DNA from: Planctomycetota bacterium
GTDB taxonomy: Bacteria > Planctomycetota > SZUA-567
Assembly: GCA_031270145.1 (NCBI GenBank)
Contig: JAISYD010000095.1
Location: 1 to 15,404 of the forward strand
Reading direction: 5' to 3'
DNA length: 15,404 nucleotides
A model generated the notes under the pieces. The model did not search any database, was not told the DNA's origin, and saw only the letters and a program-made list of their open reading frames with translations. Positions within the stretch are counted from its first letter, which is position 1. Every line of letters begins with the position of its first letter. The position numbers were made by a program, and so were the translations under genes. Positions 1 to 6,852 of the stretch are shown one piece after another.

Positions 1-605
1 AGATCAATCGCCGACGTCTCCTGGCCATTGAAGTCGGAACTGGACTGGTCGGTCGGCAGGACCCCGGTCAAATCCACCTCTGAGGTGGCCTTGCCGGGCA
101 AAAGGTCCCCTATGGCCGGCAGGGTGATATTGCCAATGGCGGCGCTGGGGGTCACCGAGCCGTTTTGGGCCATCCAGCCCTGCACCAACCGGCCGTCCCC
201 AACGCAAAGCAGCCGCTCCCGCGGATTGATGGTGTGATCGAGGTAAAAGGAGCCGTTCCTGGTCAAGGCGACGCCGGAGGCGGTGGCGGCAAGGAAAAAG
301 CCGTTGCCGCTGATCGCCACATCAAGGGGGTTGCCGGTGGGTTCCAGCGAGCCTTGGCGGTAATTGTTCAAAACGCCGCCGGTGGTGACCCCAAGGCCGA
401 CGTTGATTCCGTTGATGCTTCCGTGCGTGTCCTCAGCCGCCATGGGGCCGGTGATGGCCTTGGCGATGAGGTTGGAAAAAAGGAAGTCGCTTTTCCTGAA
501 CCCCACCGTGTTGATATTGGCTAGGTTGTTGCTGGTGTTGTCCATGGAGCGCTGGTGCGTCGACATGCCGGAATAACCGGTGTAAAGGCTTTGCGAGAGT
601 CCCAT
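1..605 (-). CDS. flgE: Flagellar hook protein FlgE, N-terminal part (cut by window edge)
   Basis: This encodes the N-terminal 201 residues of a flagellar hook protein, which is exported by the flagellar type III system and polymerises into the hook outside the cell. The rod/hook N-terminal signature is visible at residues 5-37 (SLYTGYSGM, then NTSNNLANINTVGF), and the second family signature at about 88-104 (LEPTGNPLDVAISGNGFF). The stretch around residues 171-186 (KATSEVDLTGVLPTD) fits the FlgE D2 region rather than FlgF or FlgG, which are shorter. The start at 605 is chosen because GGAGG lies 8 bases upstream; a second in-frame ATG at 611 would sit directly on that site. The C-terminal part lies outside the window. 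It has its own sigma-54-type promoter, so it is a separate transcription unit from the kinase operon upstream. Confidence 0.9.
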   Translation of the reverse strand, partial: MGLSQSLYTGYSGMSTHQRSMDNTSNNLANINTVGFRKSDFLFSNLIAKAITGPMAAEDTHGSINGINVGLGVTTGGVLNNYRQGSLEPTGNPLDVAISGNGFFLAATASGVALTRNGSFYLDHTINPRERLLCVGDGRLVQGWMAQNGSVTPSAAIGNITLPAIGDLLPGKATSEVDLTGVLPTDQSSSDFNGQETSAID

Positions 606-660
606 GTACATCCCCTCCAAGATGCCGATATTTGACAATTGCCTATTGCCGCCAATTGAT

Positions 661-677
661 AAGCAACCGGCTTGCCA
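661..677 (-). promoter_or_regulatory. Sigma-54 (-24/-12) promoter of flgE
   Basis: On the minus strand the sequence reads TGGCAAG-CCGG-TTGCTT, which matches the RpoN consensus TGGCACG-N4-TTGCW with one mismatch. The GG and GC dinucleotides have the required 12-base offset. The predicted start of transcription is near 651, about 46 bases upstream of the flgE start codon. Sigma-54 control of hook and basal-body genes is established in many flagellated bacteria, so position and function agree. Confidence 0.75.
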
Positions 678-905
678 TAACCGCCATGCCGTTTTTTCTC
701 GCAACGGGAAAAGACCCGCTATTATTATCGGCCAAAAAACTGAACGGATTGACGGGATTTCAATAGCGGCAATGTCTTGATAAATCAGTAATTATGAACT
801 ATATGGTTTTGCCTGGGGGCGACCGGCCGTTGACATCGGACCTTACCCGGCAAGCTCCCGGCCCGGCATGGCTTAGGAGCGACGCGGCGTTTTAGCGACA
901 TTATT

Positions 906-930
906 GCCGCCTGCCGGCTCCGGGGGCGGC
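906..930 (-). terminator. Possible hairpin at the end of the kinase operon
   Basis: A 6-bp GC stem (930-925 with 911-906) starts 5 bases beyond the kinase stop codon. In the direction of the operon it is followed by AATAATGT rather than a T-run, so it is a poor intrinsic terminator and may instead be a 3'-end stabiliser. The assignment rests only on position and stem. Confidence 0.3.
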
Positions 931-934
931 ATAT

Positions 935-2197
935 TTATCCGGCTGGCGACAACAGCCAGGCTAGCGCCGCCCCGGCCGCTAGCCCAACCGCCAGGCCCAG
1001 CCAAAAATCGCCCGACTTTTCCACCTTGGGGGCGGCCGGGGCGGCGGCGGGAGCCGTGAGGATGGCGGAGGCGTCCTTCTCGGAGTTGCTGTTGATGAAG
1101 CGTTTGATGGACGAGGGTGGCAACTGCTCCTCGATAAGCCTTGCCATGTCGACCGACAATTCGCCGGCGTTGGGATAGCGGCGGGCGATATCGGGATGGG
1201 TTGCCCGGCGGACGATCCGGTCCAACCCTTGGCTGAACGAGATCGCCGGGGTTAATTTCCGGATGTCCACCTCGCCGCCAGGACACTTGGCCGCCTCCAG
1301 GGTGGCGTAAAAACCGGACTGCCGGTAAACACGGGTCAGGCTCAACAATTCGGCGAGGATGAGCCCCAGGGTGAAGACATCGGATTGCGGGCCGATGCTG
1401 GCATATTCCCCCCTGGCCTGCTCCGGGCTCATATAGGCGGGAGTGCCGGCGATGACGCCGCCCAGAGTGTTCATGCCTGAAATGTTGCGCACCGTCACCA
1501 CTTGATCCGCGTCGTAGTCCGGCAGGGTGGAGTGCAAAGCCTTCGCCAATCCCCAGTCCATGATCTGCACCTCGCCGTATTCGCCGATCTGGATGTTGGC
1601 GGGCTTTAGATCCCGGTGGATAACCCCCTTGGCGTGGGCGTAGGCCATGCCTTGGCAGATGCGCTGGAACAGACGCAAGCGCGCCAGGTGGCTGTAGCTC
1701 CGGCGGGTGGTCCGGTCGCCCACCCTGAGATGGTTGATGATGTCGTCCAGGGAGCGGCCCCTGACCAGCTTCATGCTGAAATAGGGCATGCCGCCGGGCA
1801 TGAGGCCAATCTCATGCACCGGCACCACCGACGGATGCTCCAGTTGCGCGGTGATTTGCGCCTCGGCCATGAACCTGGCGATGCCATCGCGGCTAAGCCC
1901 CTCGCCCTCGTGGAGTATCTTGATCGCCACCTTGCGGCCCAGATGCTGATCCCAGGCCTCTATAACCTGGCCGATCGATCCCGAACCCAATTCCTGGCCG
2001 ATAAGATACCGGGCCGGCGGAACGCCGTCCTCCGTCAGGTCGGCGATGATGGACGGCCTCGCGTCCTCCAGGTGGTTCAGCAGGTTGGGGAGATCCAGGA
2101 CTTCTTGGAACAAGGGCGGCGGGCTGCCCGCGAAATCGGCGGTGTCGGTCGGCCGGAGTTGGCGGTTGAATATTTGGGGCGCCTCCCGGGAATTCAT
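935..2197 (-). CDS. Membrane-anchored Ser/Thr protein kinase (Hanks type)
   Basis: This is a 420-residue eukaryotic-like Ser/Thr kinase. The kinase domain spans about residues 64-345: glycine loop GSGSIG (71-76), catalytic Lys93 (VAIK), Glu112 of helix C, catalytic loop HRDLKPAN (194-201), DWG in place of DFG (214-216), and activation-segment end GTPAYMSPEQ (251-260). All catalytic residues are present, so it should be active. A linker rich in Ala/Pro (381-390) leads to one hydrophobic segment (about 398-416) four residues from the C-terminus, so the enzyme is probably tail-anchored with the kinase in the cytoplasm and no extracellular sensor. The start at 2197 is chosen because it forms an ATGA overlap with the thiH stop and has GGGGAAGG upstream; an in-frame ATG at 2236 exists but would lie deep inside thiH. 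DWG and the 'GEYGEVQIMDWGLAK' style are common in PVC-group kinases. The substrate is unknown. Confidence 0.88.
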   Translation of the reverse strand: MNSREAPQIFNRQLRPTDTADFAGSPPPLFQEVLDLPNLLNHLEDARPSIIADLTEDGVPPARYLIGQELGSGSIGQVIEAWDQHLGRKVAIKILHEGEGLSRDGIARFMAEAQITAQLEHPSVVPVHEIGLMPGGMPYFSMKLVRGRSLDDIINHLRVGDRTTRRSYSHLARLRLFQRICQGMAYAHAKGVIHRDLKPANIQIGEYGEVQIMDWGLAKALHSTLPDYDADQVVTVRNISGMNTLGGVIAGTPAYMSPEQARGEYASIGPQSDVFTLGLILAELLSLTRVYRQSGFYATLEAAKCPGGEVDIRKLTPAISFSQGLDRIVRRATHPDIARRYPNAGELSVDMARLIEEQLPPSSIKRFINSNSEKDASAILTAPAAAPAAPKVEKSGDFWLGLAVGLAAGAALAWLLSPAG

Positions 2198-3414
2198 GTC
2201 CCTTCCCCCCGGCCGGCCGCGAAGCCCGGATCCCAATCCTTCCAGATCGGATCAAACCCCGTCTTGACGAGAAATTCCGCCATTTCGCCCGCGCTTCTTT
2301 CGTCCGCGATCTCGAACTGCCCGGTGGACGCCACGTCCCCGTCCCCGTAACCGCCTGGATTCACCTTGCTGCCGGCGGAAATCTGGGTGATGCCAAGCGG
2401 GATGAGGCTGTTGCGCAACTCCGGGCTCTCCCGGGTGGACAGGGTCAGGCCGGAATCGGGGAAGCACAGGCGCAGGGCCAGGATCATTTGAGTCAATTCG
2501 GCATCGGAAAGGAGGTGGGGAAATTTTTCCCGGCCGCCGTTTTCGGACGGGCGAACGCGGGGGAACGAGAAGGAGGTCCGGACCCGCCAATAATGCCGCG
2601 ACAGGGCATCGGCGTGCGCCGCCATGGCCATGGCGTCGAAACGCCAATCCTCCAGCCCTAGCAGGACGCCCAAACCCAGGCGACGCATGCCGGCCCGGGC
2701 CGCCGCCTCGGAGGCCATAAGGCGATCGGCATAGACCGCCTTGGGCCCGAACGGGTGCCAGGCGGCGTAGGCGTCCTGGTTGTAGGTTTCCTGGAAAATG
2801 GTCACTCCCTCGATTCCGGCCGCGAAAAGCTGGCGATAGCTATCCTCGCTCTGGATATTTATCTCCACCGAGACGCTGGCAAACCCGATTTCCCGGAGCA
2901 ACCGGTCGGCCAGGCGCGAGAGATAGTCGACATTGATGTTGGCCGCATCCTCTCCCGAGACCAGCAGGATGTCCCGGAAGCCCTCGGAGGCGATAATTCC
3001 GGCCTCGGCCGCCGCCTCGTCAATGGACAGCCGGCGCCGCCGGTGTCTGGTCCCAGAATTGAAGCCGCAATAACGGCAGCGGTTGACGCAGTAATTGGAC
3101 AGATACAAGGGGGCGAAAAGGGAAATGGCGTTGCCGAAGCGCCGCCGGGTAAGATGGTGGGCCGCCCGCGCCATGTCCTCAAGACATAGGCCGGCGGCCG
3201 GGCTAAGCAGGGCGGCAAGGCGGACGGGATCATAGCGGGCCGGCCGCCTCAACTCAGCCGTCACCCGATCCGGATCGATGCCGGACAAGACATCGGCCCA
3301 GCCATCGGCCATGCGGGTCAGGCCGGCGGCTTCGATGGCGTCAAGAATCAGCCTGGATCGACCGGCTCCGGCCAGATCCGCGGCAGGCATTGCGTCAAGC
3401 TCGATCATACTCAT
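2194..3414 (-). CDS. thiH: 2-iminoacetate synthase (radical-SAM tyrosine lyase) ThiH
   Basis: ThiH cleaves L-tyrosine with a 5'-deoxyadenosyl radical to dehydroglycine (2-iminoacetate) and p-cresol; dehydroglycine goes to ThiG for the thiamine thiazole ring. The radical-SAM cluster motif CX3CX2C is at Cys109, Cys113 and Cys116 (YCVNRCRYCGFNS). The chain is 406 residues and ends in the ThiH-typical WKDWD (391-395). The related HydG carries an extra C-terminal Cys cluster domain, which is absent here, so ThiH is the better call. The ATG overlaps the fmt stop by 4 bp (ATGA) and the ThiH stop overlaps the kinase start in the same way. No thiG, thiS or thiF is in the window, so the partners must lie elsewhere or the tyrosine lyase serves another use. 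Confidence 0.88.
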   Translation of the reverse strand: MSMIELDAMPAADLAGAGRSRLILDAIEAAGLTRMADGWADVLSGIDPDRVTAELRRPARYDPVRLAALLSPAAGLCLEDMARAAHHLTRRRFGNAISLFAPLYLSNYCVNRCRYCGFNSGTRHRRRRLSIDEAAAEAGIIASEGFRDILLVSGEDAANINVDYLSRLADRLLREIGFASVSVEINIQSEDSYRQLFAAGIEGVTIFQETYNQDAYAAWHPFGPKAVYADRLMASEAAARAGMRRLGLGVLLGLEDWRFDAMAMAAHADALSRHYWRVRTSFSFPRVRPSENGGREKFPHLLSDAELTQMILALRLCFPDSGLTLSTRESPELRNSLIPLGITQISAGSKVNPGGYGDGDVASTGQFEIADERSAGEMAEFLVKTGFDPIWKDWDPGFAAGRGEGT

Positions 3415-4349
3415 ATATTTATCCTGGTTCCCCTTAGAAAATCGGTATCCGACATGGGCCGCCGGCCCTCGGGTTGCAGACTGACAAGCCGTACCGGAAA
3501 ATCGCCGGTCATAATGGTCAGTCCGCTCTCGGCATCGGCCGAAAGCAAAGTGCCGGGCTTCGCCCCCCTTCCCTCCGTTCCGCTCCGAGAAATCCCCAGG
3601 ACATTGATCCGCACTTCCCCCTTGGCGGCTGGCACGAAGGCGTAAGCCAATGGCCAGGGCTGAAAGGCGCGCACCTGGCGATCAATCTCCGCCCAAGATC
3701 GGCGCCAATCGATGCGGCCGTCCTTTTTTTTGAACTTGGGGGCGACGGAGACGCGGGATTCGTCCTGCGGCTCTGGCTCAACCTCGCCGGCTTCCAGGCC
3801 AAGCAGCGTTTGGGACACGAGAGCTGCCCCGACCGGCGCCAGTTTTTCCAGGTAGGAGCCGGCCGTGTCGTCCGGATTTATGGCTAGGCTTTGCCGCGCC
3901 AAAATCTGGCCGGCGTCGAAACGCTCGTTCAGACGAAAAACCGTGACCCCGCTCTCGCTTTCTCCTTGCAGGATGGCCCAGGGAACCGGCGCCGCCCCCC
4001 GATAGGCGGGAAGAAGCGAAGCATGGAGGTTGACGAAGCCGAGGCGGGGAATATCAAGGATATCCCGCCGGATCAGACGCCCATAAGCCACCACCAACGC
4101 CAAGTCCGGCGCAAGTCTGCGCATTTCGGCCGCGAAATCCGGCGTATTCGGCGTTTCCGGCGTCAAAAGCGGCAAGCCCAATCCGGCGGCCAGCCGGCTG
4201 ATGGGGGTGGGGCTGGGCTTGCGGCCCCGGCCGGCCGGCCGGCCGGGCTGGCTCACCACCGCCAATGGCCGCCGCTCCTGGGAAACCAGGGTTTCCAGGG
4301 TCTTGGCGCCAAAATCCCCGCTGCCGAAAAACATCAGCCGCATCGCCAT
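3411..4349 (-). CDS. fmt: Methionyl-tRNA formyltransferase
   Basis: Fmt transfers a formyl group from 10-formyltetrahydrofolate to Met-tRNA(fMet) in the cytoplasm, allowing translation initiation. The 312-residue length is normal for the family. The formyltransferase fold covers about residues 4-190: start MRLMFFGSGDFG, and the catalytic Asn107, His109 and Asp145 in VNLHASLLPAYRGAAP and NERFDAGQIL. The C-terminal tRNA-binding domain follows (about 205-312; FKKKDGRIDWRRSW, then FQPWPLAYAF). The start codon lies one base after the iorB stop, suggesting coupled translation; an in-frame ATG two codons later (4343) is an alternative. The gene is not next to def (peptide deformylase), its common partner, which makes its placement between iorB and thiH unusual. 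Confidence 0.95.
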   Translation of the reverse strand: MAMRLMFFGSGDFGAKTLETLVSQERRPLAVVSQPGRPAGRGRKPSPTPISRLAAGLGLPLLTPETPNTPDFAAEMRRLAPDLALVVAYGRLIRRDILDIPRLGFVNLHASLLPAYRGAAPVPWAILQGESESGVTVFRLNERFDAGQILARQSLAINPDDTAGSYLEKLAPVGAALVSQTLLGLEAGEVEPEPQDESRVSVAPKFKKKDGRIDWRRSWAEIDRQVRAFQPWPLAYAFVPAAKGEVRINVLGISRSGTEGRGAKPGTLLSADAESGLTIMTGDFPVRLVSLQPEGRRPMSDTDFLRGTRINI

Positions 4350-4350
4350 G

Positions 4351-5028
4351 TCAGGCCGCCAACTCCCGCCCCAGCCTGAAGGCCCGGAGATTCATATCGA
4401 CGAACTTGGCCTTGACGCAAAGGCCGATGGCCTGCCGCCAAAGGTCCTGGTCAAAGTCCAGGGCGGTGGATACGGCGCCCAGGAGCGCCAGGTTGCCCGC
4501 TTTGGAATTACCGACTTTTTCCGCCGCCGCCGCCACGTCCAGGCGTTTGAGGTTGCGGAAGGCTTTGCGCAATTTGTCCGGCAAATTCTGGGGATATTTG
4601 GCCAGCCCCGACGAAACGGTGGTCGGGATAATCCGCAGGGTCGAAACCATCGCCATCCCGTTGGGCGAAAGATAGCGGGCATAGCGGAGCGCCTCCATCT
4701 CTTCCAGCGAGGCAAGCACATCGGCGCCGCCCGGCGCTATCAGCGGGCTGTACACGGTTTTCCCGAAACGTATTTCCGCCACCACCGAGCCGCCGCGCTG
4801 GGCCATGCCGTGCACCTCGTTGGTCTTGACGTCGTACCTGGCCAGCAGGGCCGCCCGGGCCAGGATGTTGGAGGCCAGCAGGATGCCCTGCCCCCCCACT
4901 CCGGCAAGCAGCACGCTCCGCGCCGCCTCCGCCTGATTCCCGGTTCCGGAGGATAGGAACTGGCCAGGTTGCGGCGCCAGCATATCGCGGTTGTGGTACC
5001 GATCGTCGTTCGCCGAAACCGTGGTCAT
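4351..5028 (-). CDS. iorB: Indolepyruvate:ferredoxin oxidoreductase, beta (gamma-domain) subunit IorB
   Basis: This is the small subunit of indolepyruvate oxidoreductase, which with IorA converts aryl pyruvates (from Trp, Phe, Tyr transamination) plus CoA to aryl-acetyl-CoA, CO2 and reduced ferredoxin. It belongs to the pyruvate/ketoisovalerate oxidoreductase catalytic (gamma) domain family: GVGGQG at residues 43-48 and KTNEVHGMAQRGGSV at 68-82 are its hallmarks. The protein is 225 residues from the chosen start; about 35 residues before the domain are not conserved in the family as I know it. The start at 5028 has GGAGG seven bases upstream; the in-frame ATG at 5067 would overlap the iorA end by 14 bases and lacks that site. 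It lies directly downstream of iorA, as usual. Confidence 0.92.
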   Translation of the reverse strand: MTTVSANDDRYHNRDMLAPQPGQFLSSGTGNQAEAARSVLLAGVGGQGILLASNILARAALLARYDVKTNEVHGMAQRGGSVVAEIRFGKTVYSPLIAPGGADVLASLEEMEALRYARYLSPNGMAMVSTLRIIPTTVSSGLAKYPQNLPDKLRKAFRNLKRLDVAAAAEKVGNSKAGNLALLGAVSTALDFDQDLWRQAIGLCVKAKFVDMNLRAFRLGRELAA

Positions 5029-5030
5029 AT

Positions 5031-5040
5031 CCCGCCTCCC
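5031..5040 (-). promoter_or_regulatory. Ribosome binding site deciding the iorB start
   Basis: The minus strand reads GGGAGGCGGG here, followed by AT and the ATG at 5028. It supports the shorter IorB (225 residues) over the longer version starting at 5067. Confidence 0.65.
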
Positions 5041-5053
5041 TTTCCGGATTGCC

Positions 5054-6799
5054 TCACGCCGGCCCAATGGCGGCGAATTTGCACATTTGCCCGCAGATGG
5101 AACAACCGACGCAGGCGTCCGGATTTATCCCGGGAATCCCGTCCTCCGCCACCAGGGCCGGGCAGCCAACCTTGAGGCAGGCGCCGCAGATTTTGCATTT
5201 TTCCCGGCTCACCCGCCAGGGCGGGCGGATCGGCTTCCTTTCATTCAGAACGCAGGGGGCGCGGGAGATGACGACCGAAGGCTCGGCCGCCTCCATCTCC
5301 TCCCGGAAAGCTGCGACCAGCCCCCGCACATCGTAGGGATTGGCCACCCGGCAGCGTCTGACGCCGCAGGCCGCCACCAACCCCTCGATTGAAACCGCCA
5401 CCGTGTCCTCCCCCATCAGGGTGCGGCCGGTGCCGGGATGATCCTGGTGCCCGGTCATGGCGGTTGTGCGGTTGTCGACGATGCAGATCACCACATTGGA
5501 GCGGTTGACCACTATGTCCAGCAGTCCGGTGATGCCGGAATGGAAAAAAGTGGAGTCGCCGACCATGCCGACGATTTTTTTCTTTTCCCCCGCCTTGGCC
5601 ATGCCGTGGGCGAGAGAAATGCCTCCGCCCATGCACAAGATGACGTCCAGGCGATCCAGAGGCGGCAGGACGCCCAGACTGTAGCAGCCGATGTCGCCGG
5701 TGACCACCACATCCTTGAAGGCGCCAAGCGCGGTGAACACGCCCCGGTGCGGACAGCCGGCGCAAAGGACTGGCGGGCGCGGCGGCAGATCGGCCTCCGG
5801 GCTGGACAGCAGCAGGGTACGATCCCTGCCGGCGATGCGCCCCTTCGCCGTCTCCAGCCGCTCGGGCGAGAGTTCGCCGATGCCGGGAACGAGATTGCGG
5901 CCCTCGCACTCGAGTCCGAGCGCCCGCACCTGCTCCTCGATGAAATCGTCCAATTCCTCCACGATCAGCAAACGTCTCACTCGGCCGGCGAAATCGCGGA
6001 TCAGCGAACTGGACAAGGGATAGACCAAACCCAGCTTCAGGATCGACGCTTCCGGAAAGGTTTCCTTGACATATTGATAGGCTATGCCGCTGGTGATGAC
6101 GCCAAACTCGCTGGAGTTCATTTCCACCCGGTTGAGGGCGGAAGTTTTCGCCTCAATCCGCAATTCCCTTAGCCGCTCCTCCACTCGCTGGCGCATCCGC
6201 CGACCCCAGGCCGGGATAGGCACGAAACGGGGCGGATCCTTGCGGAAGCCGGGAAATTCGCGCTCCGCGCGTCTTCCCAAATCCACCAAGCTTCTGGCGT
6301 GGCTTATCCGGGTGGTGGAACGGATCAGCACCGGGGTGCGGAAACGCTCAGAAATATCGAAAGCCTGGATCAGGTAATCCTTGGCCTCCTGGGCATCCGA
6401 AGGCTCCAACAGGGGGATCTTCGCGAACCTGGCGTATTGGCGGGTGTCTTGCTCGTTTTGGGAGGAGTGCATGCCGGGATCGTCCGCCACAATGGCGACG
6501 AAGCCGCCCACCGTCCCGACGTAGGAAAGGGTCATAAGCGGGTCAGCCGCCACGTTGAGGCCGACATGCTTCATGGTGCAAAAGGCGCGAGCGCCGGCCA
6601 GGGCGGCGCCCGCCGCCGCCTCGAAGGCGACCTTTTCGTTGGGAGCCCATTCGCAATACATATCCGGCTTATACTTGACGGCGTTTTCAAGAATCTCGGT
6701 GGAGGGAGTACCGGGATAGCCCGATCCCAGCGCGGCGCCCGCCTCCCAAGCGCCCCGGGCGAAAGCCTCGTTCCCGGACATGAGTTCCTTCACATTCAT
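5054..6799 (-). CDS. iorA: Indolepyruvate:ferredoxin oxidoreductase, alpha subunit IorA
   Basis: This is the large, thiamine-diphosphate-dependent subunit of indolepyruvate oxidoreductase, an oxygen-sensitive cytoplasmic enzyme of anaerobes. In order: the pyrimidine-binding domain (about 5-170, LMSGNEAFARGAWEAG and GYPGTPSTEI), a central domain, the TPP-binding domain with CAGCPHRG (346-353), GDIGCYSLG (368-376) and the GDS...DN metal/diphosphate motif (414-443), then two [4Fe-4S] sites at the C-terminus: Cys535/538/541/546 and Cys563/566/569/573. The second has the CX2CX2CX3C spacing typical of IorA. At 581 residues it is slightly short of the usual 600 or so but complete. GGAGG lies only 3 bases before the ATG at 6799; the in-frame GTG at 6793 has better spacing and is a real alternative start. 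A hairpin precedes the gene. Confidence 0.95.
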   Translation of the reverse strand: MNVKELMSGNEAFARGAWEAGAALGSGYPGTPSTEILENAVKYKPDMYCEWAPNEKVAFEAAAGAALAGARAFCTMKHVGLNVAADPLMTLSYVGTVGGFVAIVADDPGMHSSQNEQDTRQYARFAKIPLLEPSDAQEAKDYLIQAFDISERFRTPVLIRSTTRISHARSLVDLGRRAEREFPGFRKDPPRFVPIPAWGRRMRQRVEERLRELRIEAKTSALNRVEMNSSEFGVITSGIAYQYVKETFPEASILKLGLVYPLSSSLIRDFAGRVRRLLIVEELDDFIEEQVRALGLECEGRNLVPGIGELSPERLETAKGRIAGRDRTLLLSSPEADLPPRPPVLCAGCPHRGVFTALGAFKDVVVTGDIGCYSLGVLPPLDRLDVILCMGGGISLAHGMAKAGEKKKIVGMVGDSTFFHSGITGLLDIVVNRSNVVICIVDNRTTAMTGHQDHPGTGRTLMGEDTVAVSIEGLVAACGVRRCRVANPYDVRGLVAAFREEMEAAEPSVVISRAPCVLNERKPIRPPWRVSREKCKICGACLKVGCPALVAEDGIPGINPDACVGCSICGQMCKFAAIGPA

Positions 6800-6807
6800 C
6801 TCCCTCC

Positions 6808-6841
6808 GCTTTCCCGTAGCAGGATATCCGGCCGGGAAAGC
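6808..6841 (-). promoter_or_regulatory. Stem-loop between the unknown secreted-protein gene and iorA
   Basis: A perfect 9-bp inverted repeat (GCTTTCCCG at 6808-6816 and CGGGAAAGC at 6833-6841) encloses a 16-base loop in the 53-base junction ahead of iorA. In the mRNA the 3' arm runs directly into the iorA ribosome binding site (GGAGG at 6803-6807). It could modulate iorA translation, protect the downstream message, or mark an RNA processing site. Confidence 0.5.
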
Positions 6842-6852
6842 ACAAGCCTTGC

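Larger units (their letters stand above)
606..934. other. Intergenic region between the kinase operon and flgE
   Basis: No gene is seen here. The part next to flgE carries the sigma-54 promoter. The middle, about 715-815, is AT-richer than the surroundings and could hold activator sites. Next to the kinase stop there is a GC-rich hairpin (arms 906-911 and 925-930, GCCGCC/GGCGGC) without a clear T-run, which may be where the operon transcript ends. Confidence 0.6.

Noticed and set aside
1616..2350. Long plus-strand open frame of 244 codons opposite the kinase and thiH
   Set aside because: It mirrors two well-supported minus-strand genes in GC-rich DNA, where antisense frames stay open by codon bias. 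It has no recognisable domain.
2194..3414. HydG ([FeFe]-hydrogenase maturase) as an alternative to ThiH
   Set aside because: The C-terminal cysteine cluster domain of HydG is absent and the chain ends in the ThiH-type WKDWD shortly before the stop.
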